The position numbers and the translations under genes were made by a program. Source: CAYUPI01 sp964446585 (GTDB lineage Bacteria > Verrucomicrobiota > Verrucomicrobiia > Limisphaerales > UBA8199). Taken from it: DNA of 64,000 nt. Under the pieces are notes generated by a model, which was given only the letters and a program-made list of their open reading frames with translations, made no database searches and was not told the DNA's origin. The stretch lies in NCBI GenBank assembly GCA_964446585.1, contig CAYUPI010000005.1:1-64000 (forward strand). The letters run 5' to 3'. Positions 1-9,051 of the stretch are shown in pieces. Position 1 is the first letter of the stretch; each line of letters begins with the position of its first letter.

Positions 1-84
1 ACTTCCCAAGTCCAGAGAAATTCAAAGTTCAGCGGGGTTTTTCAGCAACCTGCTAGCTCCCTGTCGTTGGCTCGGCTCTGGTAT

Positions 85-972
85 ATGGCTAGATCTCCTT
101 CATACATTCAGCCGTCCAGTCAAAGTGAGGTGCGGCGCCACCCGTTCGTCATCCAGGCCGCGTTCACACTGATCGAACTGCTGGTGGTCATCGCGATCAT
201 CGCGATTCTGGCGGCGCTGCTGCTGCCGGCTTTGAATAAGGCCAAAACCAAGGCCCAGGGCATCATGTGCATGAACAATCACCGGCAACTGCTGGTGGCC
301 TGGAAGATGTACTCCGATGACAATCGTGACGAGCTAGTTGGCGCATCCAGGTGGCGGCCACCGGGTGCGTCCGCCGACATACCCGATTGGACAGGCGAAG
401 ACCATTTGTCGCTGAATAACCGCACGGATGAAGGCAATTGGAACGCCGATAAATTTCTTAAGGCCAGCGTGCTGTGGCCCTATACCGCCAAGTCGCTTGG
501 GATCTGGAAATGCCCGGCAGACACCAGCACCGGAGTCAACAACCAGGGCAAGACGGTGACGCGCATCCGGAGCATGTCGATGAACTGCTGGGTCGGCGGA
601 CGCCCGCTTTATGAGGGGTGGAAGACGTATCGAAAAACCTCCGATATGAATAACCCGGGGCCGTCCCGCACCGCAGTCCTTTTGGACGAACGCGAGGACA
701 GTATCAACGATGGCTATTTCGTGATCGACATGGGCGGATACCCGAACCAGCCGGCGGCCTGGCAAATTGTGGATGTTCCCGCCAGCTACCATAACCGGGC
801 GGGCGGCTTCTCCTTCGCCGACGGGCATTCCGAAATCAAGAGGTGGCTCGACTCGCGGACTTGTCCGCCGATCCAGAAGCAGAATCTGGATCTCGTGAGT
901 AATCGCACTAAATACGGCGCCAATAATGTGGACGTTTTTTGGATGCAGGACCGCAGCACGCGGCCGCGATAG
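85..972 (+). CDS. Prepilin-type N-terminal cleavage/methylation protein (H-X9-DG type)
   Basis: Pseudopilin-like secreted protein. Residues 30-55 hold the type IV prepilin signature: a short leader, the cleavage site before FTLIELLVV, then a hydrophobic stretch (IAIIAILAALLLPAL). The C-terminal part has the H-X9-DG motif (H...FADGH) of a family that is greatly expanded in Planctomycetes and Verrucomicrobia. I chose the ATG at 85; a TTG at 67 is in frame and adds six residues. The leader of about 30 residues is long but usual for this family. It is probably exported by a type II secretion or pilus-like system. Its substrate is unknown and no pilus genes lie next to it. Confidence 0.88.
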   Translation: MARSPSYIQPSSQSEVRRHPFVIQAAFTLIELLVVIAIIAILAALLLPALNKAKTKAQGIMCMNNHRQLLVAWKMYSDDNRDELVGASRWRPPGASADIPDWTGEDHLSLNNRTDEGNWNADKFLKASVLWPYTAKSLGIWKCPADTSTGVNNQGKTVTRIRSMSMNCWVGGRPLYEGWKTYRKTSDMNNPGPSRTAVLLDEREDSINDGYFVIDMGGYPNQPAAWQIVDVPASYHNRAGGFSFADGHSEIKRWLDSRTCPPIQKQNLDLVSNRTKYGANNVDVFWMQDRSTRPR

Positions 973-993
973 GCGTTTTGAACCCGAAGACAA

Positions 994-2175
994 TTGCGCC
1001 CGCTGCTCCCACTAATTGTCACCGGCATCGTACTTGGATGCCCGGTTTCAGTTTCGGCTGAGGCGGCGCCGCTGAACGAGCCTCTTGAAGTCCTGGTTTC
1101 CGAGCCTTGGACGGCGCATTCGTCCTCCGCAGGCGGTGGAACTTTCCTGCTCAAACTCGGCAATGGCGACCTGGTCAACCAGTACTGGGAAGGTGACGGA
1201 AGGCATCCTTACGGCTTGATCTCTTCTGACAAGGGCAAGACGTGGAAACGCACAACCTGGCCGGACGACAGCGCCTGCGTGGCAGTGCTCTCGGATGGAA
1301 CTGTTCTGGCGATGAATTATATGAAGGATGTACGCAAAGTGGCGCCGGGAAAGTTCACTTATCCGCGTTGGATTTCTCGCGACCACTGGAAAAACTGGGA
1401 AGGGCCGCTGATGACGCCGGTTTCCATTCCGCAAGGAACCGGCGGCACGGGAGACGACATGCATCCGTTTAACGGCCCGTTGTTTTGGCGCTCGATCATT
1501 GAACTACCCAATGGCCGGCTGCTGGCCACCATGTACGGTTATTTTGAGGGTGACACGGTCCCTATCACCGGGTTCAAACCCACGCAGGGCTTTTTCAAGT
1601 ACCGAACGATGCTCGTACAATCGGAGGATCACGGAGCGTCCTGGTCGCTGGTGAGCACGGTAGCTTACGATCCCAGCATCGGGCAGGAAAGTTTCTGCGA
1701 GCCGGCTTTGCTTCGGCTGCCAGATGGCGAGTTGTTGTGCATGATGCGCACCGGCTACACGCACGATCCCATGTATCTCTGCCGATCGCAGGATGATGGC
1801 CGCACCTGGAGTAAACCCCGTTCCACCGGCCTCCGAGGCGTTGACCCCCGCCTCCTGCTCCTCGGCAACGGCCTGGTGGCTTGCGCCTATGGTGTCAAGG
1901 AATACAACGGCAGCCGCCGCGAGCGGCGCATCATGTTCAGTGGCGACGGCGGACGAACGTGGGTGCACAAAACGATTGTGTTCGCCGGCTACGGCGGCTC
2001 GTATCCCGATGCGATCGAGCTTGAGCCTGGTACTATTCTGTATGTTTATGATGCTGACGGATTCAAAGAACCAGGACAAACGAATCGGCCACACAATTAC
2101 TTGCGACTGGCCACGGTTTCTTTGCGTCACTTCACCGCAACAAACGCTCAGGCATCGCCACCGACTGTGAAGTAG
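994..2175 (+). CDS. Secreted sialidase-like BNR/Asp-box protein
   Basis: A protein of 393 residues with an N-terminal signal peptide (cleavage near VSA-EA), starting from TTG. At least four Asp-box (S-x-D-x-G-x-T-W) motifs mark the blades of a six-bladed beta-propeller: SSDKGKTW, SEDHGASW, SQDDGRTW and SGDGGRTW. This is the fold of exo-alpha-sialidases and related BNR-repeat glycosidases. I cannot identify the arginine triad of true sialidases with certainty, so the activity is only inferred. It starts 21 bp after the pseudopilin gene and ends 2 bp before the GH9-like gene, so the three may be co-transcribed. Confidence 0.82.
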   Translation: MRPLLPLIVTGIVLGCPVSVSAEAAPLNEPLEVLVSEPWTAHSSSAGGGTFLLKLGNGDLVNQYWEGDGRHPYGLISSDKGKTWKRTTWPDDSACVAVLSDGTVLAMNYMKDVRKVAPGKFTYPRWISRDHWKNWEGPLMTPVSIPQGTGGTGDDMHPFNGPLFWRSIIELPNGRLLATMYGYFEGDTVPITGFKPTQGFFKYRTMLVQSEDHGASWSLVSTVAYDPSIGQESFCEPALLRLPDGELLCMMRTGYTHDPMYLCRSQDDGRTWSKPRSTGLRGVDPRLLLLGNGLVACAYGVKEYNGSRRERRIMFSGDGGRTWVHKTIVFAGYGGSYPDAIELEPGTILYVYDADGFKEPGQTNRPHNYLRLATVSLRHFTATNAQASPPTVK

Positions 2176-2177
2176 AA

Positions 2178-4835
2178 ATGGAACCTTTAGCGCCTCAGGG
2201 AGTCCATCTGCCGTTGTTCCGGGCTTTGGCCATTTGCTTCGCACTCGCAAATGGACATGGCAGTTGGAGCGCAGATGCCGCTACATTGTTGGCCAACGGT
2301 TCCTTCGAAAAAGGCGCCTCGCAGCCGATCGGTTGGCGACTGCAAGGCGGAGCTTTATGGTTGAAGGGGACCGCCCATAGCGGGAACCGCTCTTTGGCAG
2401 GTGTTTCCAAGAAGGAAGCTTTGATTTGCGAAAGCGACCTCTTCACGCTTCCACCGTCAGCAGACTATCGGCTCGACGGCTGGATTCGTTGCTCTTCGGG
2501 CGAAGCCGGATTGGGTGTCGATATTCTGGATGAGAAAGGGCGTGTGCTCGCGCGGCAGGTGGCGCCGACCCTGAGCGCGGCGGCTGGTTGGAATTACGCT
2601 GCGAAGGAGCTGAATCTCGGACACTGGGCGCCAGCCACAAACACAGTCCGTGCACGGGTTTGGTTTCGAGCCAAGGGAAGGGCTGAGCTGGATGACGTTG
2701 CTTTGTCGCCGGCGGCAAATTCCTTCATAGGAAACAAAGGCCTGGAGTCGGACGAACGAGGGCGCATCGGTTTCTGGAGTGAAGAAAAGGATGACACGTT
2801 GTTGACTGGCCGGCGCGCCGGCGAGATTCGTCCGGACTCGGAGGTCAAACGCGAGGGAAAGTCCAGCGCCCGGCTGACGCCCTCGGGCGACTGGGTAGCA
2901 CTGTCCTCAATTAATTATGGCATGGCGCCATGGACGGAGCGTTATGAAATGTTCGCCTGGGCGCGCTGCCAGGGGTCAGCGACTGCCCAGCTCCTGGCCT
3001 GCTGGACCGACGATCAGCAAAAAGTCGTGCGGATAGATCCCGGCACTCCCAACAACACTCAGGACTGGCAGCGTCTCTCGCTTTCCCTTATCGCCCCAAC
3101 GAATGCCTCAGCCGTGCGTCTCGTTGCCGCCGCGCGGGGCGGCCAGGTTTGGTTCGACGATTGTGATCTGCTCCGGCTTGCTCCGCGCCAACGGCGTGTG
3201 CGCGTCTTCGTTAATCAAGTCGGCTACGACTTGGCCGGGCCGAAGACTGCGGTGGTCGCGGCGAACTTTTTCCCGCCGGACAGCTCTGCCGTGGATTTCC
3301 GACTCACGAGCCAGGAGGGAAAGACGGTTTGGAAGGGGAAAGTCCCATGCGCAGGCCGTATCTATGACGGTTCGCCGGATGATTGGGGCTGGTATTTTTG
3401 GCGCGCGGATTTTTCTTCGTGGCGGGGAACAGGCCGCTTTCGCGCACGGGCTCAATTGGGCCACGCAGAAGGGGAGTCTGCTCCGTTCCAGGTTGGACCT
3501 GGCGTGGCGCTGCAGGAGACGGCCCAAAGCGCGGTGGATTTTTTCTTTGTCCAGCGCTGCGGTTTTGACGTGCCTGGCTGGCACAAGGCCTGTCACCTGG
3601 ATGACGCGAAACTCCCGGATGGCACGCACCTTGACGTCACGGGCGGCTGGCACAGCGCGGGCGATTACAATAAGCTGATGTACGAACACGGAGACGGCGG
3701 AGTTGTTTTCGCCTTGCTGAATGCCTGGCAAGCTGCGCCTGACTGCTTCTCAAGCCATGACCGAAGTGGCGATAGCCTGCCGGATGCGTTGGACGAAGCA
3801 GTGTGGGGCGCGCAGTTTGTCGCCAAAATGCAAATCCCGGAAACGGGCGGTCTGCGGAACAGCGTCTCACAGGGCCCGGGCCGGCAATGGACGAAATGGT
3901 CCGCGCCTGAGGTGCACACGGACAATGTCGTTGGAACGCCCGATGACCCTGTCATCCAGGCGGGCGAAGGCAACTCACCTTTGGTCATCGGCGGCTGGGC
4001 ACGGCTCAGCGCTTTGCTCGAGCAACGCGGCCGCACCAATGGCTATCTGAACTGTGCGCTTCGGCTTTGGCAGCACACTACAAATGGCGGAACAAATGTT
4101 GGTAGTGCGTATCTTCTGCTGAGCGCGCTCGACTTGCATGCGGTAACTGACCAGCCTGCTTACCTGGATTATGCTCGACGCACTGCTGGGCAACTGCTGG
4201 CGACGCAGGCGAAGACGGGACGACTCCAGGGGGCTTTTGGCAATTATGGAGAATCAACTGCAGCCGCGCTGGCCTCATACGCCCTGGCATATCGGGATGA
4301 TCCACTCAGTCCCAGGATCTCCGAGGCGCTCAAGGAATACATTCGCTTCTGTGTCCGCGAGGCCGACAATCCCTTCGGCCTGAGTCGGCAACCCAGCGGC
4401 GAAACCAACCAGTTTTTCCCCACGGACCTGGGGAATAACTTTCAGATCCTGGGCCGTGCCTGGGCTGCGGCACTGGTTTATCGTCTCACTCGCGAGCCGG
4501 CGGCGTTGGAGTTCGCCGTGGACCAGATGGATTGGGTTCTAGGGAAGAACCCTCTGAATTTGTGCCTCTTTGAAGGCAGGGGCACGACCAATCCGCCTCG
4601 CTACCATCATCGGTACAACCAGATTCCAGGCCGCGAGCGCGGCGCGGTGCCAGGCACGGTCCCGAACGGCTTCGTGCGCGAACTCGGCATGGCGGACCGT
4701 CCTGGCTTTGATCTCAGCCGCGCCGGCGGCCGCTCGCCCTCCTTCCGCACGAGCGAGCCCTGGCTGGTGCACAACCTGTTCTATCTTCTGGCCGCCAGCG
4801 AGCTCCGCCGCGCGACACGCGAGGCCGGGCAGTAA
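2178..4835 (+). CDS. Glycoside hydrolase family 9 (cellulase-like) with N-terminal CBM-like domains
   Basis: An exported enzyme of 885 residues. Two beta-sandwich, carbohydrate-binding-like domains (about residues 35-335) are followed by a CelD-type Ig-like domain (about 340-435, starting RVRVFVNQVGYD) and a GH9 (alpha/alpha)6 barrel. In the barrel, GGWHSAGDYNK (S493, D496) corresponds to the family's DAGD block, the WVLGKNP...HHR region is the substrate-binding signature, and SEPWLVHN (E860) supplies the likely catalytic acid. The first Asp of DAGD is Ser here, so activity or specificity may differ from classical endoglucanases. The start ATG lies 2 bp after the sialidase-like gene. A 38-bp perfect palindrome follows the gene. 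Confidence 0.88.
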   Translation: MEPLAPQGVHLPLFRALAICFALANGHGSWSADAATLLANGSFEKGASQPIGWRLQGGALWLKGTAHSGNRSLAGVSKKEALICESDLFTLPPSADYRLDGWIRCSSGEAGLGVDILDEKGRVLARQVAPTLSAAAGWNYAAKELNLGHWAPATNTVRARVWFRAKGRAELDDVALSPAANSFIGNKGLESDERGRIGFWSEEKDDTLLTGRRAGEIRPDSEVKREGKSSARLTPSGDWVALSSINYGMAPWTERYEMFAWARCQGSATAQLLACWTDDQQKVVRIDPGTPNNTQDWQRLSLSLIAPTNASAVRLVAAARGGQVWFDDCDLLRLAPRQRRVRVFVNQVGYDLAGPKTAVVAANFFPPDSSAVDFRLTSQEGKTVWKGKVPCAGRIYDGSPDDWGWYFWRADFSSWRGTGRFRARAQLGHAEGESAPFQVGPGVALQETAQSAVDFFFVQRCGFDVPGWHKACHLDDAKLPDGTHLDVTGGWHSAGDYNKLMYEHGDGGVVFALLNAWQAAPDCFSSHDRSGDSLPDALDEAVWGAQFVAKMQIPETGGLRNSVSQGPGRQWTKWSAPEVHTDNVVGTPDDPVIQAGEGNSPLVIGGWARLSALLEQRGRTNGYLNCALRLWQHTTNGGTNVGSAYLLLSALDLHAVTDQPAYLDYARRTAGQLLATQAKTGRLQGAFGNYGESTAAALASYALAYRDDPLSPRISEALKEYIRFCVREADNPFGLSRQPSGETNQFFPTDLGNNFQILGRAWAAALVYRLTREPAALEFAVDQMDWVLGKNPLNLCLFEGRGTTNPPRYHHRYNQIPGRERGAVPGTVPNGFVRELGMADRPGFDLSRAGGRSPSFRTSEPWLVHNLFYLLAASELRRATREAGQ

Positions 4836-4883
4836 GGGCATGGCAGATCGGATTCAAGACATAGCGACCAATCTCGGGCTGCA

Positions 4884-4921
4884 GCGACAATAAATGATGC
4901 GGCCGCATCATTTATTGTCGC
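4884..4921. terminator. 38-bp perfect palindrome between convergent genes (putative bidirectional terminator)
   Basis: The half-site GCGACAATAAATGATGCGG is followed at once by its exact reverse complement, giving 19 bp per arm with no spacer. It sits in the gap between the convergent GH9-like gene and the minus-strand gene ending at 5027. Position and symmetry suggest a bidirectional terminator or cruciform. It lacks the classical loop and a U-tract beyond the stem, so a protein-binding site is also possible. Confidence 0.55.
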
Positions 4922-5026
4922 GACTCGGGTGATCGATGGCTACGGCCTTTTTCGCGCCTGCTCGAGTCGGCCTCGCGGGGCGCGTCACGGGTCTTTTGAC
5001 TGACGTCTGCGGCTGTCCAAAATCGG

Positions 5027-6859
5027 TCAAGGTGGCGAGAGGCTAAACTTCAGGTCCCTCAGCGGCCGTCCTTGTGGGTCGGTCGCTCGAAAGACGAAGC
5101 CCCAGTTGCCGAGGTTGTTGGTGATCTTCAGCAAAATCGGCGTTGTGCCTTTCGGCAAGCGGACCTCGATGATTTCGCGGTCGAGAAAGGTCGAACCCTC
5201 GCGCGGGTAATCATAGATCAAGCGTCCTCCGAGCCAGGCTTTACCAGCATCGTTCGACGCGAGTCGGAATTGGACTTCCTGCTCGGCAGGGGAAGTGATG
5301 AAGCATAAGGCATAAGCACAGACGCGCTCGGTCGGCTGGAAAACCTTCTTGAGATCCACGGATGCGAGCGGCCCGGCTTGATGATACACCTGCCAGTGGA
5401 GTTTGCCGTTGATGCCGTCGCATTCGGCACGCAAATCCAGCGATAGCTCCGGAGGAAAGGCCACGTGATGAGCTGACAGTTGAGAGTCGCTGGCGAACGG
5501 CCCAATCAGCAGCCAATCAGTCACGGTCCCAAAATGTTTTTTGAAATCTATAGTCCGGCCGTGGAAATAATCCAACGCGATTTTCCAGGAGTCTTCATTC
5601 TCCCGCGGGTTTCGCAAAGAGGCGGGCACGGACCTGAGAGTTGGCGTGTCGGCTGGGCCGGCCAGGCTCATCCACGGTGCCACGCCCAATTCGGCAGAGA
5701 AATCGCGCGGCCGCAGAGCACGGATTTCCCCGGCCAGGGTGATGTACTTAGGATCGATGACAATCTGGCGTTTGGCCATGACATCCAAATACGGATGAAT
5801 GTCGAACCCGTTAGTGTACACGTCCAATTTGCGTCCGAGCATTTGCTCGCGGGAGTTGTGACTGTAAAGCCAGTTATATCGGCGCGACGCCATAAGCGAG
5901 CCGGCGAGGCCCTGGCGAAACTCCTCGAGCGTCAGGCCTGGGTCATAGGTCGTCTGGTAGTCGAAACCGAAAGGCCAAACGCCCTCGGCAATGCTGCAAC
6001 GCTGGCGCCAGTAAGCCCGGGCGCGCGGGCTAAGCAAGCGGTGGAACATTTCATTGTATAACGCCGCGTGGCCCAGCATGTAGCGAATGTTCGGATTGCG
6101 GTATGTGTATTCCGTGAAGTAGTGAAGGCCCCCTGGCGCCTTTCGGCGCGCAGCCTCTTCAATCCAGGCGACATGGATCGCCGTGCCCAGGTTCAGGCCG
6201 TAGTCGGGGAAGGTCGCGAATACCATCTCGGGAAACTCATCGTAGAGCACGCGCGCGACGCGCGTCATCCGCTCGCGCACCTTTTTGCAAACGTCCGCGC
6301 GTGTGTAGCCCCGGTAATCATATCCGCTCCAGTCGTAATCGTATTGCTGTCCGATATATTCGATGTCAAGTGCGATGCCGTTGCAGCCGGTGTCCCGGGC
6401 AAAAATTGCCATCTGACGGAAGTTGTGCTCGATCTTCTGCCACGCGGTGTCATTGAACCACTCGAACATATGATCAAAAGCGCACTTCAGAAACACCTCC
6501 GAGCCAACCTTGCGCGCTGCCGCTGTCGCCAACTTTGTCTTCTGAAACGTTTTGTCCGATGCCCCAATCGTCCACGGCTCGCCGTCCGTCGCCCAGATGT
6601 CGCTGGACCAATCGCGGACGACAAAGTCCAGAAAAAAGCCGCTGACACCCCGGCGATGCCACTCCGCGGCATCGGCTGCGATTTCGTCGGGGCCAGCGGA
6701 AAACAGGATCGTCTTGGGCAGCGGCCAATCGGCTGGCGAGCCGTAGGTCAGGCCCGGCTCGGCCTTGCGCGAATCCTGCTCAAGGGAGATCTGAGCTTGG
6801 GCAAGCGCCGCGAGGGAAGTCAACAGGGCGAGGTATGACAGGAACACGGTGGCAGGCTT
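5027..6859 (-). CDS. Secreted TIM-barrel glycosidase-like protein with C-terminal beta-sandwich
   Basis: I cannot name the family. I chose the ATG at 6859 because a clear signal peptide follows (MKPATVFLSYLALLTS...AQA); the frame stays open to 6904. The first 400 residues alternate beta-strand and helix with acidic strand ends (GVSGFFLDFVVRDW, GCNGIALDIEYIG, MVFATFPDYG), as in TIM-barrel glycosidases. About residues 470-610 look like a PA14/galactose-binding-like sandwich (WLLIGPFASD ... RLASNDAGKAWLGGRLIY). It is convergent with the GH9-like gene. A role in polysaccharide breakdown is inferred from fold and location only. Confidence 0.7.
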   Translation of the reverse strand, partial: KPATVFLSYLALLTSLAALAQAQISLEQDSRKAEPGLTYGSPADWPLPKTILFSAGPDEIAADAAEWHRRGVSGFFLDFVVRDWSSDIWATDGEPWTIGASDKTFQKTKLATAAARKVGSEVFLKCAFDHMFEWFNDTAWQKIEHNFRQMAIFARDTGCNGIALDIEYIGQQYDYDWSGYDYRGYTRADVCKKVRERMTRVARVLYDEFPEMVFATFPDYGLNLGTAIHVAWIEEAARRKAPGGLHYFTEYTYRNPNIRYMLGHAALYNEMFHRLLSPRARAYWRQRCSIAEGVWPFGFDYQTTYDPGLTLEEFRQGLAGSLMASRRYNWLYSHNSREQMLGRKLDVYTNGFDIHPYLDVMAKRQIVIDPKYITLAGEIRALRPRDFSAELGVAPWMSLAGPADTPTLRSVPASLRNPRENEDSWKIALDYFHGRTIDFKKHFGTVTDWLLIGPFASDSQLSAHHVAFPPELSLDLRAECDGINGKLHWQVYHQAGPLASVDLKKVFQPTERVCAYALCFITSPAEQEVQFRLASNDAGKAWLGGRLIYDYPREGSTFLDREIIEVRLPKGTTPILLKITNNLGNWGFVFRATDPQGRPLRDLKFSLSPP

Positions 6860-7033
6860 CATAGCAACTACCACTGGTTTGACAGAATCGGAAACGCTCT
6901 TCAAGGCCCGATCAATTGCAGTCGTGCCGGATTTCGAAGCGATGGACCGTGAACCTCGCGGATAAAAACAGTGGTTACAAACTTCGCGACCGCCGGCTAC
7001 GTAACCGTTCTTTCTCAGTGGCCCGACCCTGGA

Positions 7034-7825
7034 TTAGTCCAACAGCTCAACTGCATCACCTTTCCGCACTGTTCCCTCTACGAGGACGGCGCCATAGACT
7101 CCGGCCATCCCTTTGTGCGCACCGGCGACTTGCCTTAAATACTTTGGATTCGATTCTCCAGTGTCGGGATCCAACGTGATCATCGCGCAACGGGGATCGC
7201 GCTCAAGAATCGACAGCACAACCTTCGAGCCAAGGCGCATGGACCTGCCGACAAATTCGTCTTCCGCAAAGCCGCTTTCCGCTTCGAGGTCCAGGTAGAT
7301 ATTCGCCCGGAAACGGCGCGGATCGACCTTCGTTCCCATCTCATCGCCGAGTTGGCGGATGGATTGCACCGAAAGCAACGAGATCGGACGGCAGTCGGTC
7401 ATCGCTCGCTCCGAGCGGACCAGAGAAAGCGCGGGAGCGCCAGAGATTCCTTCGCCGATCCGGCCGAGCAGCGCCGGGTCGTCAATCGCCAACCTCTCTC
7501 CGGTCGGCGCATCCACATCCACCATCAGCTCCGCGGCGCTTGCGGATACCGGATTTAAACCGGGCCCGATGCCCTCGGCTTCGGCCAAATTGACGGGGTG
7601 CGCTGCTTTTTCGGGAAATCGGAAGCGTGGGCGGTATCGCAGCAGATTTCGCTGCTCACGCGCCGTCAAGTAGGGGAATCCCTTGGGACTGGACGAGCTC
7701 CTGAAAGCGAAGAGGCGGTCGCCATAAACTCCGGAGTACCCAACAAAAGCCTCGTTCAACTCCTCGCCGTGCATGCTCTTGACGGCATAGCGCCAAAGGC
7801 TATCGACCTTTCCGATGATGCTCAT
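7034..7825 (-). CDS. MOSC domain protein
   Basis: A protein of 263 residues with an N-terminal MOSC beta-barrel region (VDSLWRYAVKSMHGEEL) and a C-terminal MOSC sulfurtransferase-like domain. RRFRANIYLD and the conserved Cys in RDPRCAMI are visible. MOSC proteins bind the molybdenum cofactor, often as amidoxime-reducing components or sulfur carriers. The gene follows the truncated haemoglobin gene by 16 bp, with a strong ribosome binding site between them, so the two form an operon. Haemoglobin plus a Mo-cofactor protein suggests nitrogen-oxide or redox chemistry, which is inference. Confidence 0.87.
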   Translation of the reverse strand: MSIIGKVDSLWRYAVKSMHGEELNEAFVGYSGVYGDRLFAFRSSSSPKGFPYLTAREQRNLLRYRPRFRFPEKAAHPVNLAEAEGIGPGLNPVSASAAELMVDVDAPTGERLAIDDPALLGRIGEGISGAPALSLVRSERAMTDCRPISLLSVQSIRQLGDEMGTKVDPRRFRANIYLDLEAESGFAEDEFVGRSMRLGSKVVLSILERDPRCAMITLDPDTGESNPKYLRQVAGAHKGMAGVYGAVLVEGTVRKGDAVELLD

Positions 7826-7831
7826 GGCCTG

Positions 7832-7840
7832 ACCTCCTTT
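7832..7840 (-). promoter_or_regulatory. Ribosome binding site of the MOSC gene
   Basis: AAAGGAGGT on the minus strand, 6 nt before the ATG at 7825 and directly after the stop codon of the upstream haemoglobin gene. It supports this start and a two-gene transcript. Confidence 0.8.
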
Positions 7841-7841
7841 C

Positions 7842-8252
7842 TCAACCGCCTGTTTTGGGTCCGCCGATTACAATGTCGCCGTAAGTGCTGTTGACGATAG
7901 CCTTCAACTCTGCCTGTTCCACGGCTGGAACTTTGAATTTGTCGAGCGTCTGCTGAAAATCGTCCATGAACGCGTCCCATTCTTTCGGAGTGATGTTCAA
8001 GTGCTTATGAGATTCACGCATCGAGCGGCCGCTGTATTTCTGAGGTCCGCCGGCTGCCCATCCAACCATTTCGGTCACAAGATATTTGAAGCCGGCTGGC
8101 GGCACTTTGTGGTGGGCCTCATGGACCGCCGGATTCGCGTTGAGCCTGGCGTCAGCCATGACGCGGTCAATGAAGTTATCGACCACCACGGCGATGCTGT
8201 AAATTCCACCGAGGCGCTCGTAGAGACTGGGTTGCGGCGTTGGTGTTGGCAT
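7842..8252 (-). CDS. glbN: Group 1 truncated haemoglobin
   Basis: A protein of 136 residues with the 2-on-2 globin features: SLYERLGGIYSIAVVVDNF at the start of helix B, the helix E region, and MRESHKHLNI, where H82 is the likely proximal haem ligand. Group 1 proteins bind O2 and NO and commonly work in NO detoxification or O2 handling in the cytoplasm. It is the first gene of an apparent operon with the MOSC gene. About 200 bp upstream (8253-8454) hold no gene and should contain the promoter. Confidence 0.9.
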   Translation of the reverse strand: MPTPTPQPSLYERLGGIYSIAVVVDNFIDRVMADARLNANPAVHEAHHKVPPAGFKYLVTEMVGWAAGGPQKYSGRSMRESHKHLNITPKEWDAFMDDFQQTLDKFKVPAVEQAELKAIVNSTYGDIVIGGPKTGG

Positions 8253-8454
8253 ATCGTTTAGTCCCCAGGAATTTCCCTTCTTCCTCGCTCGAATGGCCTC
8301 TTGGGGCGGGGAGAAGGGAATGTCAGTAGGGTCTCACGCATGAATACCCGATAGCTGCCACGACAAAGCCGCCATGTCAACCATCAGGCTTCGTCAGCGT
8401 TATAGCGTGCAGGATTAGTCGCAATACACGGAACTCGGCGTGCCCAACGACGGT

Positions 8455-9051
8455 TCAAGCCCAGGGGAAGAAGCGGCGCGCGTTACCGCGCAAACCGAAC
8501 CAAAACGCTACTCCCACTGATGCAGCAGCCGTCGCCCAGAGCAGATAAGTTGTTGCCTGGTCTGCGACCGCCTTGGCCACCAGAGCGTCGATACCAAGGT
8601 CCCGAAACAGAACCTGTTTCATGATAAAAGCCGTCACCAGCGTCAGCGCTACCACGCCAAGTCCATCCAACAAGCTGCTCCAATGCTCCCGCGCAACGCG
8701 TTTCAGCAAACCGGCCGATTCTCGTCGAAACTCCACTTCAATCGACTCTCTGCGTTGGGCAAGCAATTCGGGTGTTAAGCCGGAAGTCGCGGCGTCGATT
8801 CTGGACAAGAGTACTGCTTTAATCGACTCGGGCAACTCCTTGAGCCGAAATCGTCTTGCGAGCGCCACATCAAGCGACTCCAGATCTTGAGCGAATTGCC
8901 GGCACGCCGGGCAGGCCGCCAGGTGCGCCTCCACTCCGCGCCGGGCACGTCCAGGCAGGAGCCCGTGTTGCAAGTCGAGGATTCGGTCTTCGTATTCGGC
9001 ACACGCCTCCGGCGGCCGAATCTGGTTTTGATCAAACATAAACATATTCAT
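8455..9051 (-). CDS. Zinc-type anti-sigma factor, membrane-bound
   Basis: A protein of 198 residues. The N-terminal zinc finger (zf-HC2/ZAS type) shows VEAHLAACPACRQ, i.e. His-x3-Cys-x2-Cys, preceded by a conserved Cys near residue 17. Two hydrophobic segments follow (about 120-140 and 165-185), so it is a membrane-anchored anti-sigma factor. It overlaps the 3' end of the upstream ECF sigma factor gene by 20 bp, the usual arrangement for a cognate pair. The inducing signal cannot be told from the sequence. Confidence 0.88.
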   Translation of the reverse strand: MNMFMFDQNQIRPPEACAEYEDRILDLQHGLLPGRARRGVEAHLAACPACRQFAQDLESLDVALARRFRLKELPESIKAVLLSRIDAATSGLTPELLAQRRESIEVEFRRESAGLLKRVAREHWSSLLDGLGVVALTLVTAFIMKQVLFRDLGIDALVAKAVADQATTYLLWATAAASVGVAFWFGLRGNARRFFPWA

